Source: Indiicoccus explosivorum (GTDB taxonomy: Bacteria; Bacillota; Bacilli; Bacillales_A; Planococcaceae). Taken from it: a stretch of DNA of 64,000 nucleotides. The DNA is taken from the NCBI RefSeq assembly GCF_002167005.1, contig NZ_NHTN01000015.1:1-64000 (forward strand), in the 5' to 3' direction. Positions 17,298 to 25,720 of this stretch are shown here, one piece after another. Each line of letters starts with the position of its first letter. The stretch's first letter is position 1. Position numbers and translations under genes: made by a program. The notes under the pieces were generated by a model that was not told where the DNA came from, searched no databases, and saw only the letters and a program-made list of their open reading frames with translations.

Positions 17298-17930
17298 TTG
17301 CAGACAATCGAAACACTCGAGCTCGGCCCCGTCCAGACGAACTGCTATATCTTGACCCATCATGACGGCAGCTGTGTGATCATCGATCCGGGAGCGGAAG
17401 CGGAAAAAATCATCGCCCGGATCGAAGAAAACAAGCGGGTGCCGCTTGCGGTCCTTCTGACGCATGCGCATTTCGATCATATCGGTGCAGTCGATGCTGT
17501 CAGGGGACGGTTCGGGGTTCCTGTTTACTTGAGCGAACACGAAAAGGACTGGCTCGGGAAACCGAACTTGAATGGTTCAGGGAAGTACCCGATGCTGCCT
17601 GATCTGAAAGTGAATGGGGCCGATTTCCTGATCAGCGGCAGCGAACGGAACTTGGAGCTCGGCCCTTTCCGGATCGACCTGTTCCATACACCCGGTCATT
17701 CGCCGGGAAGCATCACTTATGTATTCCGTGAAGAGGCACTGGCTGTGGTCGGGGACACGCTGTTCCGCGGAAGCATCGGCAGGACGGATTTGGCGGGTGG
17801 CTCCCATGGGACATTGCTTGCGTCCATCCGTGACTCGCTGCTCACACTGCCGGCGGATATGCCGCTCTATCCCGGCCATGGACCGGTCACGACAGCCGGA
17901 GCGGAAAGCCGCACTAATCCGTTTCTGTAA
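17298..17930 (+). CDS. yqgX: MBL-fold metallo-hydrolase YqgX (glyoxalase II-like)
   Basis: A 210-aa metallo-beta-lactamase-fold hydrolase. The binuclear metal motif is THAHFDH (H56, H58, D60, H61), followed by HTPGHSPGS, GDTLFRGSIGRTD and a C-terminal PGHG. It is related to hydroxyacylglutathione hydrolases; the B. subtilis homologue acts in methylglyoxal detoxification with bacillithiol. The TTG at 17298 is chosen because GAGGTG lies 6 nt before it. An in-frame GTG at 17289 falls inside that ribosome site. Confidence 0.88.
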   Translation: MQTIETLELGPVQTNCYILTHHDGSCVIIDPGAEAEKIIARIEENKRVPLAVLLTHAHFDHIGAVDAVRGRFGVPVYLSEHEKDWLGKPNLNGSGKYPMLPDLKVNGADFLISGSERNLELGPFRIDLFHTPGHSPGSITYVFREEALAVVGDTLFRGSIGRTDLAGGSHGTLLASIRDSLLTLPADMPLYPGHGPVTTAGAESRTNPFL

Positions 17931-17980
17931 GCGGACCTTGCAGATTCGGCAGTCGGCAGAAGTAAAGAGGGTATAGCGAA

Positions 17981-18015
17981 ATCAAAAAAGCGGCCGACAG
18001 CGGCCGCTTTTTTGA
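17981..18015. terminator. Bidirectional terminator between yqgX and yqgY
   Basis: AGCGGCCG / CGGCCGCT with a 4-nt loop is flanked by AAAAA and TTTTTT and serves the convergent genes. Confidence 0.85.
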
Positions 18016-18076
18016 TTCGGTGTTATTCAGGCTGATTCCGCCAGCCCAGTCTGTCGGCTGACGGCCGGATCCGCGA

Positions 18077-18319
18077 TCAATGTCCTCCGCCAGGAATGTG
18101 GATGAACGTCGAGTAATAAGTGAATCCAACAAAGAATACAGTCAGGTAAGCTCCGAATACATACATATACATGCGCTCTGAAAGGTTCAAGAACCCGAAA
18201 AGAATGAAGAAGCCGGTGTTTCCGAGCATGAGCAGTGAAGCTTCCGGCATATCACCTAAATAAAACATGACAGCGAAGATCCCAGTCCAGAAGCCCATTA
18301 GTTTGAACATATTATCCAT
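18077..18319 (-). CDS. yqgY: DUF2626 family small membrane protein YqgY
   Basis: An 80-aa hydrophobic protein starting MDNMFKLMGFWTGIFAVMFYLGDM, with about three membrane segments, very similar to B. subtilis YqgY (DUF2626). The ATG at 18319 has AAGGAGGG 8 nt upstream. The open frame extends another 89 codons upstream but has no coding support. Function unknown. It faces away from the comG operon. Confidence 0.9.
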   Translation of the reverse strand: MDNMFKLMGFWTGIFAVMFYLGDMPEASLLMLGNTGFFILFGFLNLSERMYMYVFGAYLTVFFVGFTYYSTFIHIPGGGH

Positions 18320-18361
18320 AGGGTGTCCCTCCTTTACGACAAGCACAATTATCTCATTCCC

Positions 18362-18391
18362 ATTATATAAGAAAGACAACAAGAGTGTAAA
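18362..18391 (-). promoter_or_regulatory. Predicted promoter of yqgY
   Basis: On the minus strand, TTTACA (18386-18391) and a perfect TATAAT (18362-18367) are spaced 18 bp apart. Confidence 0.65.
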
Positions 18392-18545
18392 TAAAAGTTC
18401 GGTTTCTTTTGTGACAAAGCGGTGGAAATGACCGGGAAAAAGTGGGGTTTTCAGCGGAAAAACCGGTGAATCGGGGATGCCGCCGGACCAAAAGTAAGGT
18501 TTTGGGGCATCGGCACCCCTCAATTTGCGGGTTTCGCGATAAGTA

Positions 18546-18574
18546 TTCCCAAGCAGCGTATTCAGAATTATACT
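18546..18574 (+). promoter_or_regulatory. Candidate promoter of the comG operon
   Basis: A weak -35 (TTCCCA, 18546-18551) and a good -10 (TATACT, 18569-18574) have 17-bp spacing. A weak -35 is expected for a ComK-activated promoter. Upstream, two A/T boxes of ComK type with 7 of 8 matches (AAAG-N5-TTTT, 18439-18451 and 18491-18503) lie 39 bp apart, which is not a standard K-box spacing. The 18320-18622 gap holds nothing else recognisable except the yqgY promoter. Confidence 0.4.
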
Positions 18575-18622
18575 GATGAGGAGCAAAGTGGCGGTCTTTG
18601 CATCCTACCTCCGGAGGTGCGT

Positions 18623-19645
18623 ATGCAGGCGATCATCGAAAAGCGCTGTGCCGGTCTCCTGAAAATGGCGGTCGACAGAGAAGCGACAGATATTCACATG
18701 AAGCCGGAAATCGGCCAGTATACCGTCCAGTTCCGGCTGCTGCACGAAATGCAGACAGTTTTATCCCTCCCCCTTGATCTCGGCGATCGGATGATCGCTT
18801 ACTTCAAATACCTTTCCCTTTTAGACATGAGCGAAAAACGGAAACCGCAGACCGGTTCCTTTCAGGAAACCGTCGGCGGGCTGTCGTGTTTTTTTCGCAT
18901 ATCCACCCTGCCCTCCATCCTTTCCCGGGAAGCGATTGTCATTCGGATCGTTTCCGACCGGACGGCTTTGCCGATCGAGGAACTGGCCGTATTCCGGGAT
19001 TCGGCGCGCCGGCTCAAGAAGCTTGCGGCCGCCCGGCAAGGGCTGTTCCTGCTGACAGGACCGACTGGATGCGGTAAATCCACCACTCTTTATTCATTGC
19101 TGAATTACTGCAACTCACAGCTGAACAGGAACATCATCACCCTCGAAGATCCGGTGGAGCGGAAAAACGAGACGATGCTTCAGATCCAAGTGAATGAAAA
19201 AGCGGGTTTAAGTTATGCCACGGGTCTGAAGGCGATTCTCCGCCATGATCCGGACATCATCATGATCGGCGAGATCCGGGACGCGGAAGCTGCAGAAATT
19301 GCAGTCAGGGCTGCCCTTACGGGTCATCTCGTCTTTTCGACCATCCATGCGAAAAACGCGGCCGGCAGCCTCCATCGGCTCCATGATTTAGGCATTCCGT
19401 TTGAAGATATGGCACAGACGCTAGTGGCGGTTTCCGCCCAGGAACTGGTTCCTGCATTTTTCGGCGGAGGCAGCGCTGTCCGGCATGCCGCATTATTCGA
19501 ACTCCTGACCGACGGCATGCTGGAGACGGCTATTGAAACTGTCAGGAAAGGGGGCTCATATCGGCTGCCGGAAAACGAGACCCTCGAGGGGCAAAAAAGG
19601 GAAGGGGTGATCATCGGTGCTATCGCTCCGGCTATCCGACCGTGA
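18623..19645 (+). CDS. comGA: Competence type IV pilus assembly ATPase ComGA
   Basis: A 340-aa GspE/PilB-type ATPase that powers assembly of the DNA-uptake pseudopilus at the inner face of the membrane. It has Walker A GPTGCGKST (146-154), the Asp box (LEDPVE), Walker B (IIMIGEIRDAEAA) and the His box (GHLVFSTIHAKNA). The ATG at 18623 lies 5 nt after CGGAGG; an in-frame GTG at 18617 overlaps that site. The ribosome site is part of a 12-bp palindrome (ACCTCCGGAGGT). comGB begins inside its 3' end. Confidence 0.94.
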   Translation: MQAIIEKRCAGLLKMAVDREATDIHMKPEIGQYTVQFRLLHEMQTVLSLPLDLGDRMIAYFKYLSLLDMSEKRKPQTGSFQETVGGLSCFFRISTLPSILSREAIVIRIVSDRTALPIEELAVFRDSARRLKKLAAARQGLFLLTGPTGCGKSTTLYSLLNYCNSQLNRNIITLEDPVERKNETMLQIQVNEKAGLSYATGLKAILRHDPDIIMIGEIRDAEAAEIAVRAALTGHLVFSTIHAKNAAGSLHRLHDLGIPFEDMAQTLVAVSAQELVPAFFGGGSAVRHAALFELLTDGMLETAIETVRKGGSYRLPENETLEGQKREGVIIGAIAPAIRP

Positions 19646-20657
19646 CAGCTGCAGGCTCCGTCACCGGTCGGCTTTCCTGACCCGGTTATCGAAATTGATG
19701 AATGAGGGGTACTTGTTTCCCGAAGCACTTTCCCTTCTGTTGCCGATCCATGCAGCCGATCAGGCGGCGGCTTCCGCTGGCGTCCATGTGATTCTGAGCG
19801 GCGGCGGCAGTGCTGCCGATATTCTCCGGCTGCTCGGCTTCCGGAAAAGCGTGCTGTTTTCGGCCGAGATCGCTGAACGTCACGGGAAACTGGCTCAATC
19901 ACTCGGTACCATCGCAGCGGATTTCGAGAAGACGGAAGCCGTCCGCCGGAAACTGACCGGTGTTCTCCTGTATCCGCTTTCCCTTCTCGCATTCACGCTC
20001 GTGCTGTTTTCCATGTTCCGCACCCACTACATTCCGGAACTCCAGCAGCTCGCAGCGGCGGTCGGGGAAGAACAGGGAAATCAGTCAGCCGGCCTCCTGT
20101 TGCGGCTGCCTGACTTATTCGCCGCGCTATTTCTGGCTGCTGCGGCGGCGGTCATCGTATTTTTACTCAGAATCAAGAATCGGTCAGCCGGACAGCAGGC
20201 AGCTGCAGTAGCCCGCCTCCCGGGTGCAGGAAGGTTCTTCCGGCTGTATTGGACGTATCTGTTTGCAAGGGAGCTCGGATCGCTTCTCCACAGCGGTATA
20301 TCGATGCAGGAAGCGCTCCGTTACTTGGCCGCACAGGAGCATGACAGGTGGGTCGGCTGCCTGGCGGAAGAAGTCCGGCTCCATATAATGACGGGCAGCC
20401 AGCTGTCGGATGCAGTGAGCCGGGAGAAGCTGTTCACCGGGGACTTCAGCCTGTTCGCCGCCCATGGGGAAGCTGCCGGGCACCTCGGCAAGGAACTGAT
20501 TCTCTATAGCGAAGTGCTTTCCGTCCGGATCGAGAATTTGCTCCATACATTGTTGAAATTCATTCAGCCGCTGTTTTTCCTGATGATCGCCGCCTGTATC
20601 ATCGGCGCGTATATGGCGATCCTGCTTCCGATGTACAACTTGGTCCATACTATTTGA
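19617..20657 (+). CDS. comGB: Competence type IV pilus assembly membrane protein ComGB
   Basis: A 346-aa GspF/PilC-type platform protein. Two GspF-like domains are visible, each followed by hydrophobic stretches (LTGVLLYPLSLLAFTLVLFSMF, then LYWTYLFARELGSLLHSGISMQEAL, and a C-terminal LFFLMIAACIIGAYMAILLPMY). The start is a GTG with AAGGGGTG 7 to 8 nt upstream, overlapping comGA by 29 bp. It is expected to couple the ATPase to pilin assembly. Confidence 0.9.
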   Translation: MLSLRLSDRDSCRLRHRSAFLTRLSKLMNEGYLFPEALSLLLPIHAADQAAASAGVHVILSGGGSAADILRLLGFRKSVLFSAEIAERHGKLAQSLGTIAADFEKTEAVRRKLTGVLLYPLSLLAFTLVLFSMFRTHYIPELQQLAAAVGEEQGNQSAGLLLRLPDLFAALFLAAAAAVIVFLLRIKNRSAGQQAAAVARLPGAGRFFRLYWTYLFARELGSLLHSGISMQEALRYLAAQEHDRWVGCLAEEVRLHIMTGSQLSDAVSREKLFTGDFSLFAAHGEAAGHLGKELILYSEVLSVRIENLLHTLLKFIQPLFFLMIAACIIGAYMAILLPMYNLVHTI

Positions 20658-20669
20658 GGAGGAATTGTC

Positions 20670-20996
20670 TTGAAGTCCATAAAAAACGAAAAGGGATTTA
20701 CACTGATTGAAATGCTGATCGTCCTGCTGATCATTTCCGTCCTTCTGGCTGTCGCGATACCGAATGTCACAAAGCAGACCGCTTCGGTCGATGAGAAGGG
20801 CTGCCGTGCTTTCGTGCAGATGGTGCAAGGACAGGTCGAGGCATTCCGTATGGAAGAAAAGAGAATCCCGGCGGTCACCGACCTGGTGACGGAAGGATAC
20901 TTGAAATCCGCCGAAACAAGCTGCCCGAACGGGGATGCTATTGCCATCGCGGCCGACGGTACGGTGAGTTCTGTTGCAGCACCAGCGGTGCAATAG
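20670..20996 (+). CDS. comGC: Competence major pseudopilin ComGC
   Basis: A 108-aa major pseudopilin. A short basic leader ends in KG, followed by the class III signal FTLIEMLIVLLIISVLLAVAIP with the conserved Glu at +5. This is the site for cleavage and methylation by the prepilin peptidase ComC. Two cysteines (GCRAF and TSCPN) could form a disulfide. The start is a TTG with GAGGAGG upstream, 12 bp after comGB. Confidence 0.93.
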   Translation: MKSIKNEKGFTLIEMLIVLLIISVLLAVAIPNVTKQTASVDEKGCRAFVQMVQGQVEAFRMEEKRIPAVTDLVTEGYLKSAETSCPNGDAIAIAADGTVSSVAAPAVQ

Positions 20997-21411
20997 GGGA
21001 TTTACGCTGCTCGAGACCCTGCTCGTGCTGACAATCCTGATGGCTGTGTCGTTTGGTGTGCCTGTTTATGCCGGACAGGCGGCCAAGCAGGAGGAAACCC
21101 GGTTTTTCGACCTCCTGATCGGCGATATCCTATCCATGCAAGGTGAAAGCTACAGGAACGGCGAATGGACCGAGCTTCATTTCGGAACCGACGGCGGTTC
21201 CTACACGGTTTCGAAAAATTACAGCACCGTCCTGGTCACCCGTCAGATGCCCGCAACTGTCAGGATGGATAAAACGAGCTATTTGAAAAACATTCGCTTC
21301 AGCCCGCAGGGGAACGTGGAAGCGGCAGGTACGATCCGCTTTTCTTCGTCTGGCGGTGTCCGTGTCCTGACCGTCCATTTAGGGAAAGGGAGGGTGGTGC
21401 TTTCTGAATGA
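20974..21411 (+). CDS. comGD: Competence minor pseudopilin ComGD
   Basis: A 145-aa minor pseudopilin with leader MQHQRCNRG followed by FTLLETLLVLTILMAVSFGVPV, including Glu at +5. The start is a TTG at 20974 inside comGC, with a weak GGTGAG 5 nt upstream; no better codon precedes the signal. The 23-bp overlap with comGC suggests translational coupling. Confidence 0.88.
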   Translation: MQHQRCNRGFTLLETLLVLTILMAVSFGVPVYAGQAAKQEETRFFDLLIGDILSMQGESYRNGEWTELHFGTDGGSYTVSKNYSTVLVTRQMPATVRMDKTSYLKNIRFSPQGNVEAAGTIRFSSSGGVRVLTVHLGKGRVVLSE

Positions 21412-21697
21412 ACAGGGGTTTTCATACACGGAATCCATAGCGGCAATCGCCATGGTGATGCTGCTGTCCGGATCGCTGCTGCCGCTTCACCAGCAAATCC
21501 AATCATCGGTCGAAATGAAGAAAGAGCGCCTGGAAGCGGCTGAGACGCTGTACGAAGCTGCATCGATGCTCCGCTTCGGCGTTACCTGGGGAGAACGCAT
21601 GTCGGGGGGCGTTACCTACCGCTGGAAATACGACGGCTCGCTCTGCGTGGAATATCAGTCCTACAGCGGAAAGCAGGTTGCCGTATGCGAAAGTTGA
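21404..21697 (+). CDS. comGE: Competence minor pseudopilin ComGE with apparent CTG start
   Basis: A 97-aa minor pseudopilin. The frame open before the ATG at 21452 contains a full type IV prepilin signal, (L)NEQG / FSYTESIAAIAMVMLLSG, with Glu at +5. Translation must therefore start upstream of 21452. The only plausible initiator is a CTG at 21404, 10 nt after GGGAGG and overlapping the comGD stop. Starting at the ATG would remove the leader and the peptidase site. Confidence 0.78.
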   Translation: MNEQGFSYTESIAAIAMVMLLSGSLLPLHQQIQSSVEMKKERLEAAETLYEAASMLRFGVTWGERMSGGVTYRWKYDGSLCVEYQSYSGKQVAVCES

Positions 21698-22137
21698 GAA
21701 TCGGAATCCTCGGAGAGGAACGGGGCATGACATACATCAGCGCCCTGTTCGGATTGCTGATCTTTCTGGCCATCGCCCCTCTGTTCGCTCTGTTTTTCCG
21801 GTCCGGTTCAGAATTCGTGGAAGACGTAAATCCGAAACACGCCGAGTGGGAGCTATTCACATACGAGCTACGCAGCTATCTTCAAAATTCAGGAGGCGTC
21901 TCCGTGATCAATAACGGCCGCGGGATCCGCATGACGGACAGCAAAGGCGATTTATCCGTCGAACTTTACTCGCCGGTCATCCGGAAACAGCGGGCGGGCC
22001 AAGGCCATGAAATTATGCTCACCGGCCTGAAGACGGTCAATTTCGCTTTGTCAGGGAATAAAATCACCATTGCCGCCGAATTCACGAGTGGTATCCAAAA
22101 GGAGGAAACCTATGCGGTTCCGCCGGTTTCTCAATGA
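21685..22137 (+). CDS. comGF: Competence minor pseudopilin ComGF
   Basis: A 150-aa minor pseudopilin. The central and C-terminal parts (SPVIRKQRAGQGHEIML, then KTVNFALSGNKI) match the ComGF family. The N-terminus carries a prepilin-like segment, ERG / MTYISALFGLLIFLAIAPL, but residue +5 is Ser rather than the usual Glu. The ATG overlaps comGE by 13 bp and has only a weak ribosome site. Confidence 0.87.
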   Translation: MRKLRIGILGEERGMTYISALFGLLIFLAIAPLFALFFRSGSEFVEDVNPKHAEWELFTYELRSYLQNSGGVSVINNGRGIRMTDSKGDLSVELYSPVIRKQRAGQGHEIMLTGLKTVNFALSGNKITIAAEFTSGIQKEETYAVPPVSQ

Positions 22138-22429
22138 AAAAGGGGCGGTTTATCCGGCAGTACTTGTCTTTTTTCTGGCAGCGGCAGCTCTGATTGTACA
22201 CAGTTCAGCGATGGCAGCCGTACAGTACAGGACAAATGATAGTTTGGAAAATGCGTACCGTCGTGCTACGATACTGTTACTGGAACAAGCAGAAATTAAT
22301 ACAGTCACACAGGAACAAGAGAGCAGCGGGTGGTCGGATGAGACGCATTTACTTAATCGGATTTATGGGGAGCGGAAAAAGCGCGGTCGGGAGGAGGCTG
22401 AGCTTCCTTTTAAAGCTTCCTTTTTATGA
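22112..22429 (+). CDS. comGG: Competence minor pseudopilin ComGG, C-terminus overlapping aroK
   Basis: A 105-aa product whose N-terminus (NEKGAVYPAVLVFFLAAAALIV) matches the ComGG signature GFIYPAVL of B. subtilis. The ATG follows AAAAGGAGG by 6 nt and overlaps comGF by 26 bp. The frame runs 92 bp into aroK, where the last ~30 residues (from about QESSGWSDE) are charged and look non-conserved. B. subtilis ComGG is about 124 aa, so the C-terminal part may have been lost or replaced. Confidence 0.78.
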   Translation: MRFRRFLNEKGAVYPAVLVFFLAAAALIVHSSAMAAVQYRTNDSLENAYRRATILLLEQAEINTVTQEQESSGWSDETHLLNRIYGERKKRGREEAELPFKASFL

Positions 22430-22850
22430 CATGGACAAAGAAATTGTTCGGAGGGAAGGCATGACCATCCCGGAAATCTTCGAAAAATACGGAGAAGAAC
22501 ATTTCCGCAGACTGGAAGCTAAATTTTTGAAGGAATTCAAGAGCACCGACTGCATCATTTCGACCGGCGGCGGCACGGCGATCAACGAATGCAACCGGAG
22601 AATCATGCGGGAGACCGGACTCGTTCTGTTCCTGGATGCCCCTTTCCGGGATATTTGGCGGCGGATCCACCGGGACCCGAACCGGCCGATCGTCCAGCGG
22701 TCAACGAGGGAAGAAATCGAAGCGCTCTTCAACAAGAGGTATCCCTTGTATAAGCGGGCCGCCCATATCGGCGTTCGGACCGAACACCGGTCCCTCCGCC
22801 AGATTACCGAGTTTGTCGCGTTTCAAGTGGAACGTCTGAAAGGCGAATAA
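22338..22850 (+). CDS. aroK: Shikimate kinase
   Basis: A 170-aa P-loop kinase that phosphorylates shikimate in aromatic amino acid synthesis. Motifs are MRRIYLIGFMGSGKSAVG (Walker A), FYDMDKEI (shikimate site), STGGGTAIN and the lid residues PNRPIVQ. The ATG lies inside the 3' end of comGG, with only a weak GGGTGG ribosome site. It may be translated by coupling from the comG transcript or from an unseen promoter. No clear terminator separates it from the gcv leader. Confidence 0.93.
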   Translation: MRRIYLIGFMGSGKSAVGRRLSFLLKLPFYDMDKEIVRREGMTIPEIFEKYGEEHFRRLEAKFLKEFKSTDCIISTGGGTAINECNRRIMRETGLVLFLDAPFRDIWRRIHRDPNRPIVQRSTREEIEALFNKRYPLYKRAAHIGVRTEHRSLRQITEFVAFQVERLKGE

Positions 22851-22902
22851 AAAATAGAAGAACTAAAGTATTGTTCGGCTTATTGCCCGGCATCAAAAAA
22901 GA

Positions 22903-22931
22903 TTGCGCGTATCTGTACTGAATGTTAGGAT
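22903..22931 (+). promoter_or_regulatory. Candidate promoter of the gcv operon
   Basis: TTGCGC (22903-22908) and TAGGAT (22926-22931) with 17-bp spacing lie about 60 bp upstream of the glycine riboswitch. Confidence 0.45.
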
Positions 22932-22989
22932 ATAGTCAAAGAATTGAGTATTTCCATAACGGTCAGGACCATTTCAATGAATGGGCGGA

Positions 22990-23197
22990 TGAATGTGTGA
23001 GGAGAGAACGCCATCCGGCGTCGCCGAAGGAGCAAGTAGCAGCGCGCTGTTATGAATCTCTCAGGCAAAAAGACTCGCGCAGGACGCATCTCTGGAGAAT
23101 GCTGCGCAGCAGCTGCCAACGAGGAAAGCCGAACGGTAAACTTTCAGGCTCCAGGACAGAGAATTCCCGTACAGCGGGGATACTCTGTCCTTTTTTG
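22990..23197 (+). ncRNA. Tandem glycine riboswitch
   Basis: The gcvT leader carries both glycine aptamer signatures. The first aptamer has GGAGAGAACGCC, GCCGAAGGAGCAA and CTCTCAGGCAAAAAGAC. The second has CTCTGGAGAA, GAGGAAAGCC, CTTTCAGGCTCCAGGACAGAG. P1 of the second aptamer (CTCTG 23090-23094 with CAGAG 23157-23161) shares bases with the terminator stem at 23154-23161. Glycine binding should therefore prevent termination and switch the cleavage operon on. Confidence 0.93.
23154..23197 (+). terminator. Riboswitch-controlled intrinsic terminator upstream of gcvT
   Basis: GGACAGAG (23154-23161) pairs with CTCTGTCC (23183-23190), with an inner TCCCG / CGGGGA helix, followed by TTTTTTG. Its left arm is also the 3' side of aptamer 2 P1. 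Confidence 0.9.
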
Positions 23198-23231
23198 TGA
23201 ACCGACAGCATAAAGGAGGAAATGGCACAAT

Positions 23232-24338
23232 ATGAGTGAACTGAAACGCACGCCGCTTTTCGAATCTTACAAAAAATACGGCGGGAAAACGATCGACTTC
23301 GGCGGCTGGGAGCTGCCTGTGCAATTTTCTGGTATTAAAGACGAACATGAAGCTGTCCGGACAAAGGCCGGCCTGTTCGACGTGTCCCACATGGGTGAAA
23401 TCACAGTCGAAGGCCCTGGCAGTGTGGATTATCTCCAGCGCATGCTGACAAATGACGTGTCGAAACTGAAGGATGGACAGGCGCAGTATACGGCGCTTTG
23501 CTATGAAGATGGCGGCACAGTCGACGATCTGCTCGTCTACAGACGCTCGGATGACCGGTATCTTCTCGTCGTGAATGCCGCGAATATCGAAAAGGATTTT
23601 GATTGGCTGAAAGCGCATGCACAGGACGGCGCGGAAGTTGTGGACCGTTCAGAAGAATACGGACAGCTGGCATTCCAGGGACCGGCTGCTGAAACGGTCC
23701 TGCAGCGGCTTACTGATGCCGACCTTTCGGAAATCCGGTTCTTCCGTTTCCGTGAAGAAGTTCCTGTGGACGGCAGACGGGTCCTCGTCTCGCGTACCGG
23801 TTATACGGGGGAAGACGGTTTCGAGATTTACGGGTCACCGGAAGACATCGTGGCGCTTTGGGATGCGATCCTTGAGGAAGGCAGGAATGACGGAGTCGTG
23901 CCTGTCGGTCTCGGTGCCCGGGACACTCTCCGTTTTGAAGCTTGTCTCGCATTGTACGGCCAGGAACTCACAAAGGATATTTCTCCGCTGGAAGCCGGTA
24001 TCGGATTTGCGGTCAAGCTGAAAAAGGATGCCGATTTTATTGGGAAAGAAGCACTGCTTGCTCAAAAGGAAAACGGCCTGGAACGGAAGCTGACCGGTAT
24101 TGAAATGATCGACAAAGGCATTCCGAGAACCGGTTATAAAGTGTTCAAGGACGGCAAGGAGATCGGCCATGTCACTTCAGGGACCCAGTCACCGACATTG
24201 AAAAAGAACATCGGACTCGCGCTGATCGGGATAGAACATACAGAACCCGGCACTGAAGTGGAAGTGGAAGTCCGGAACCGCCGGCTGAACGCTGTAACGG
24301 TGGAAACGCCGTTTTATAAGCGCCCAACTAATTCGTAA
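23232..24338 (+). CDS. gcvT: Aminomethyltransferase (glycine cleavage T protein)
   Basis: A 368-aa T protein that transfers the methylene group from the lipoyl-bound aminomethyl intermediate to THF and releases ammonia. Family features are [71 protein letters not shown] and the C-terminal YKRP. First gene of gcvT-gcvPA-gcvPB, under the glycine riboswitch. GcvH is not in this window. Confidence 0.96.
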   Translation: MSELKRTPLFESYKKYGGKTIDFGGWELPVQFSGIKDEHEAVRTKAGLFDVSHMGEITVEGPGSVDYLQRMLTNDVSKLKDGQAQYTALCYEDGGTVDDLLVYRRSDDRYLLVVNAANIEKDFDWLKAHAQDGAEVVDRSEEYGQLAFQGPAAETVLQRLTDADLSEIRFFRFREEVPVDGRRVLVSRTGYTGEDGFEIYGSPEDIVALWDAILEEGRNDGVVPVGLGARDTLRFEACLALYGQELTKDISPLEAGIGFAVKLKKDADFIGKEALLAQKENGLERKLTGIEMIDKGIPRTGYKVFKDGKEIGHVTSGTQSPTLKKNIGLALIGIEHTEPGTEVEVEVRNRRLNAVTVETPFYKRPTNS

Positions 24339-24352
24339 AGGAGATTGACAGG

Positions 24353-25720
24353 ATGGAACACCGCTATTTGCCGATGACGGCACAAGATAAAGAAGCGATG
24401 CTTAAGACGATCGGCGTGGATTCGATCGAGGAACTGTTTTCGGATATCCCTGAAAAAGTGCGTTTTAAAGGCGAGTACAATCTCAAACCGGCGAAATCGG
24501 AATCGGCGCTCCTGAAAGAATTGAGCCGGCTGGCTGCGAAAAATGCGGATCACCGGAATTACGCCTCATTTCTCGGAGCCGGCGTCTATGACCACTATAA
24601 GCCGGTCATCGTTGACCATGTAATCTCCCGGTCGGAATTTTATACCGCTTATACGCCATACCAGCCGGAAATTTCCCAAGGCGAATTGCAGGCGATATTC
24701 GAATTCCAGACGATGATCGCGGAACTGACCGGAATGGAAATTGCGAATTCGTCCATGTACGACGGCGGCACAGCCCTCGCGGAAGCCGGTATGCTCGCGG
24801 CCGGCCATACGAAACGGAAGAAAATCCTTGTCTCCCAGGCTGTCCACCCGGAATCTCGCGAAGTTGTACGGTCTTACGCCCTCGGGCAGTCGATTGAAGT
24901 GGAGGAAGTGCCGCTGAAAGACGGCGTGACGGATGCGGGCGCGCTGAAGGAACTTCTGGACGGGGACGTGGCAGCCGTCATGATCCAGTATCCGAATTTC
25001 TTCGGTCAAGTCGAGAATTTGAAAGCATTGGAACCGGTCATTCATGACAGCGGTGCATTGTTTGTCGTCTCAGCGAATCCGCTGGCGCTCGGGGCGCTAG
25101 AAGCACCTGGAAACTTCGGAGCGGACATCACAGTCGGTGATGCCCAGCCATTCGGTATTCCCGAAGCGTTCGGCGGCCCGCACTGCGGTTATTTCGCGGT
25201 CTCTAAAAAGCTGATGCGCAAGGTGCCGGGGCGTCTTGTCGGGGAAACGGTCGATGAAGAAGGCCGGCGCGGCTTCGTTCTGACACTGCAGGCGCGTGAG
25301 CAGCACATCCGCCGGGACAAGGCGACGTCCAACATCTGTTCCAATCAGGCGCTCAATGCCCTTGCCGCTTCTGTCGCGATGACGGCGCTCGGCAAAAAAG
25401 GGGTCAGGGAAATGGCGGTGCAGAACATCGCGAAGACCCGCTATATGAAACAGCAGCTCGAAGGGGCGGGGCTTTCGGTCGAATTCGGCGGCGCGCATTT
25501 CAATGAATTGACCGTCAAGCTCGGGAAATCAGTGAAAGCGTTGAACGTCCGTCTTCTTGAACAGGGCATCATCGGCGGCTACGATCTTGGCCGCACATAT
25601 GACGGGCTGCAAGGACATGTTCTCGTGGCTGTGACAGAACAGCGGACAAAAGAAGAAATCGACCTGTTCGTGCAGGAATTGGCTGCATTTGTTCAGGAGA
25701 AGGAGGCTGCTCATGCGTAA
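24353..25720 (+). CDS. gcvPA: Glycine dehydrogenase (decarboxylating) subunit 1
   Basis: A 455-aa N-terminal half of the P protein, which decarboxylates glycine with PLP. As in other Firmicutes, P is split into two polypeptides. Recognisable segments are [48 protein letters not shown] and GEPQPFG-type [19 protein letters not shown]. It is separated from gcvT by 14 bp and overlaps gcvPB by 8 bp. Confidence 0.95.
   Translation: MEHRYLPMTAQDKEAMLKTIGVDSIEELFSDIPEKVRFKGEYNLKPAKSESALLKELSRLAAKNADHRNYASFLGAGVYDHYKPVIVDHVISRSEFYTAYTPYQPEISQGELQAIFEFQTMIAELTGMEIANSSMYDGGTALAEAGMLAAGHTKRKKILVSQAVHPESREVVRSYALGQSIEVEEVPLKDGVTDAGALKELLDGDVAAVMIQYPNFFGQVENLKALEPVIHDSGALFVVSANPLALGALEAPGNFGADITVGDAQPFGIPEAFGGPHCGYFAVSKKLMRKVPGRLVGETVDEEGRRGFVLTLQAREQHIRRDKATSNICSNQALNALAASVAMTALGKKGVREMAVQNIAKTRYMKQQLEGAGLSVEFGGAHFNELTVKLGKSVKALNVRLLEQGIIGGYDLGRTYDGLQGHVLVAVTEQRTKEEIDLFVQELAAFVQEKEAAHA

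Noticed and set aside
18437-18503. Canonical ComK box upstream of comGA
   Set aside because: Two imperfect A/T boxes exist, but their 39-bp separation does not match known K-box spacings of 8, 18 or 31 bp.
18077-18586. Long version (169 aa) of yqgY
   Set aside because: The conserved DUF2626 protein begins at 18319 with a good ribosome site, and the upstream extension covers the gene's own promoter.
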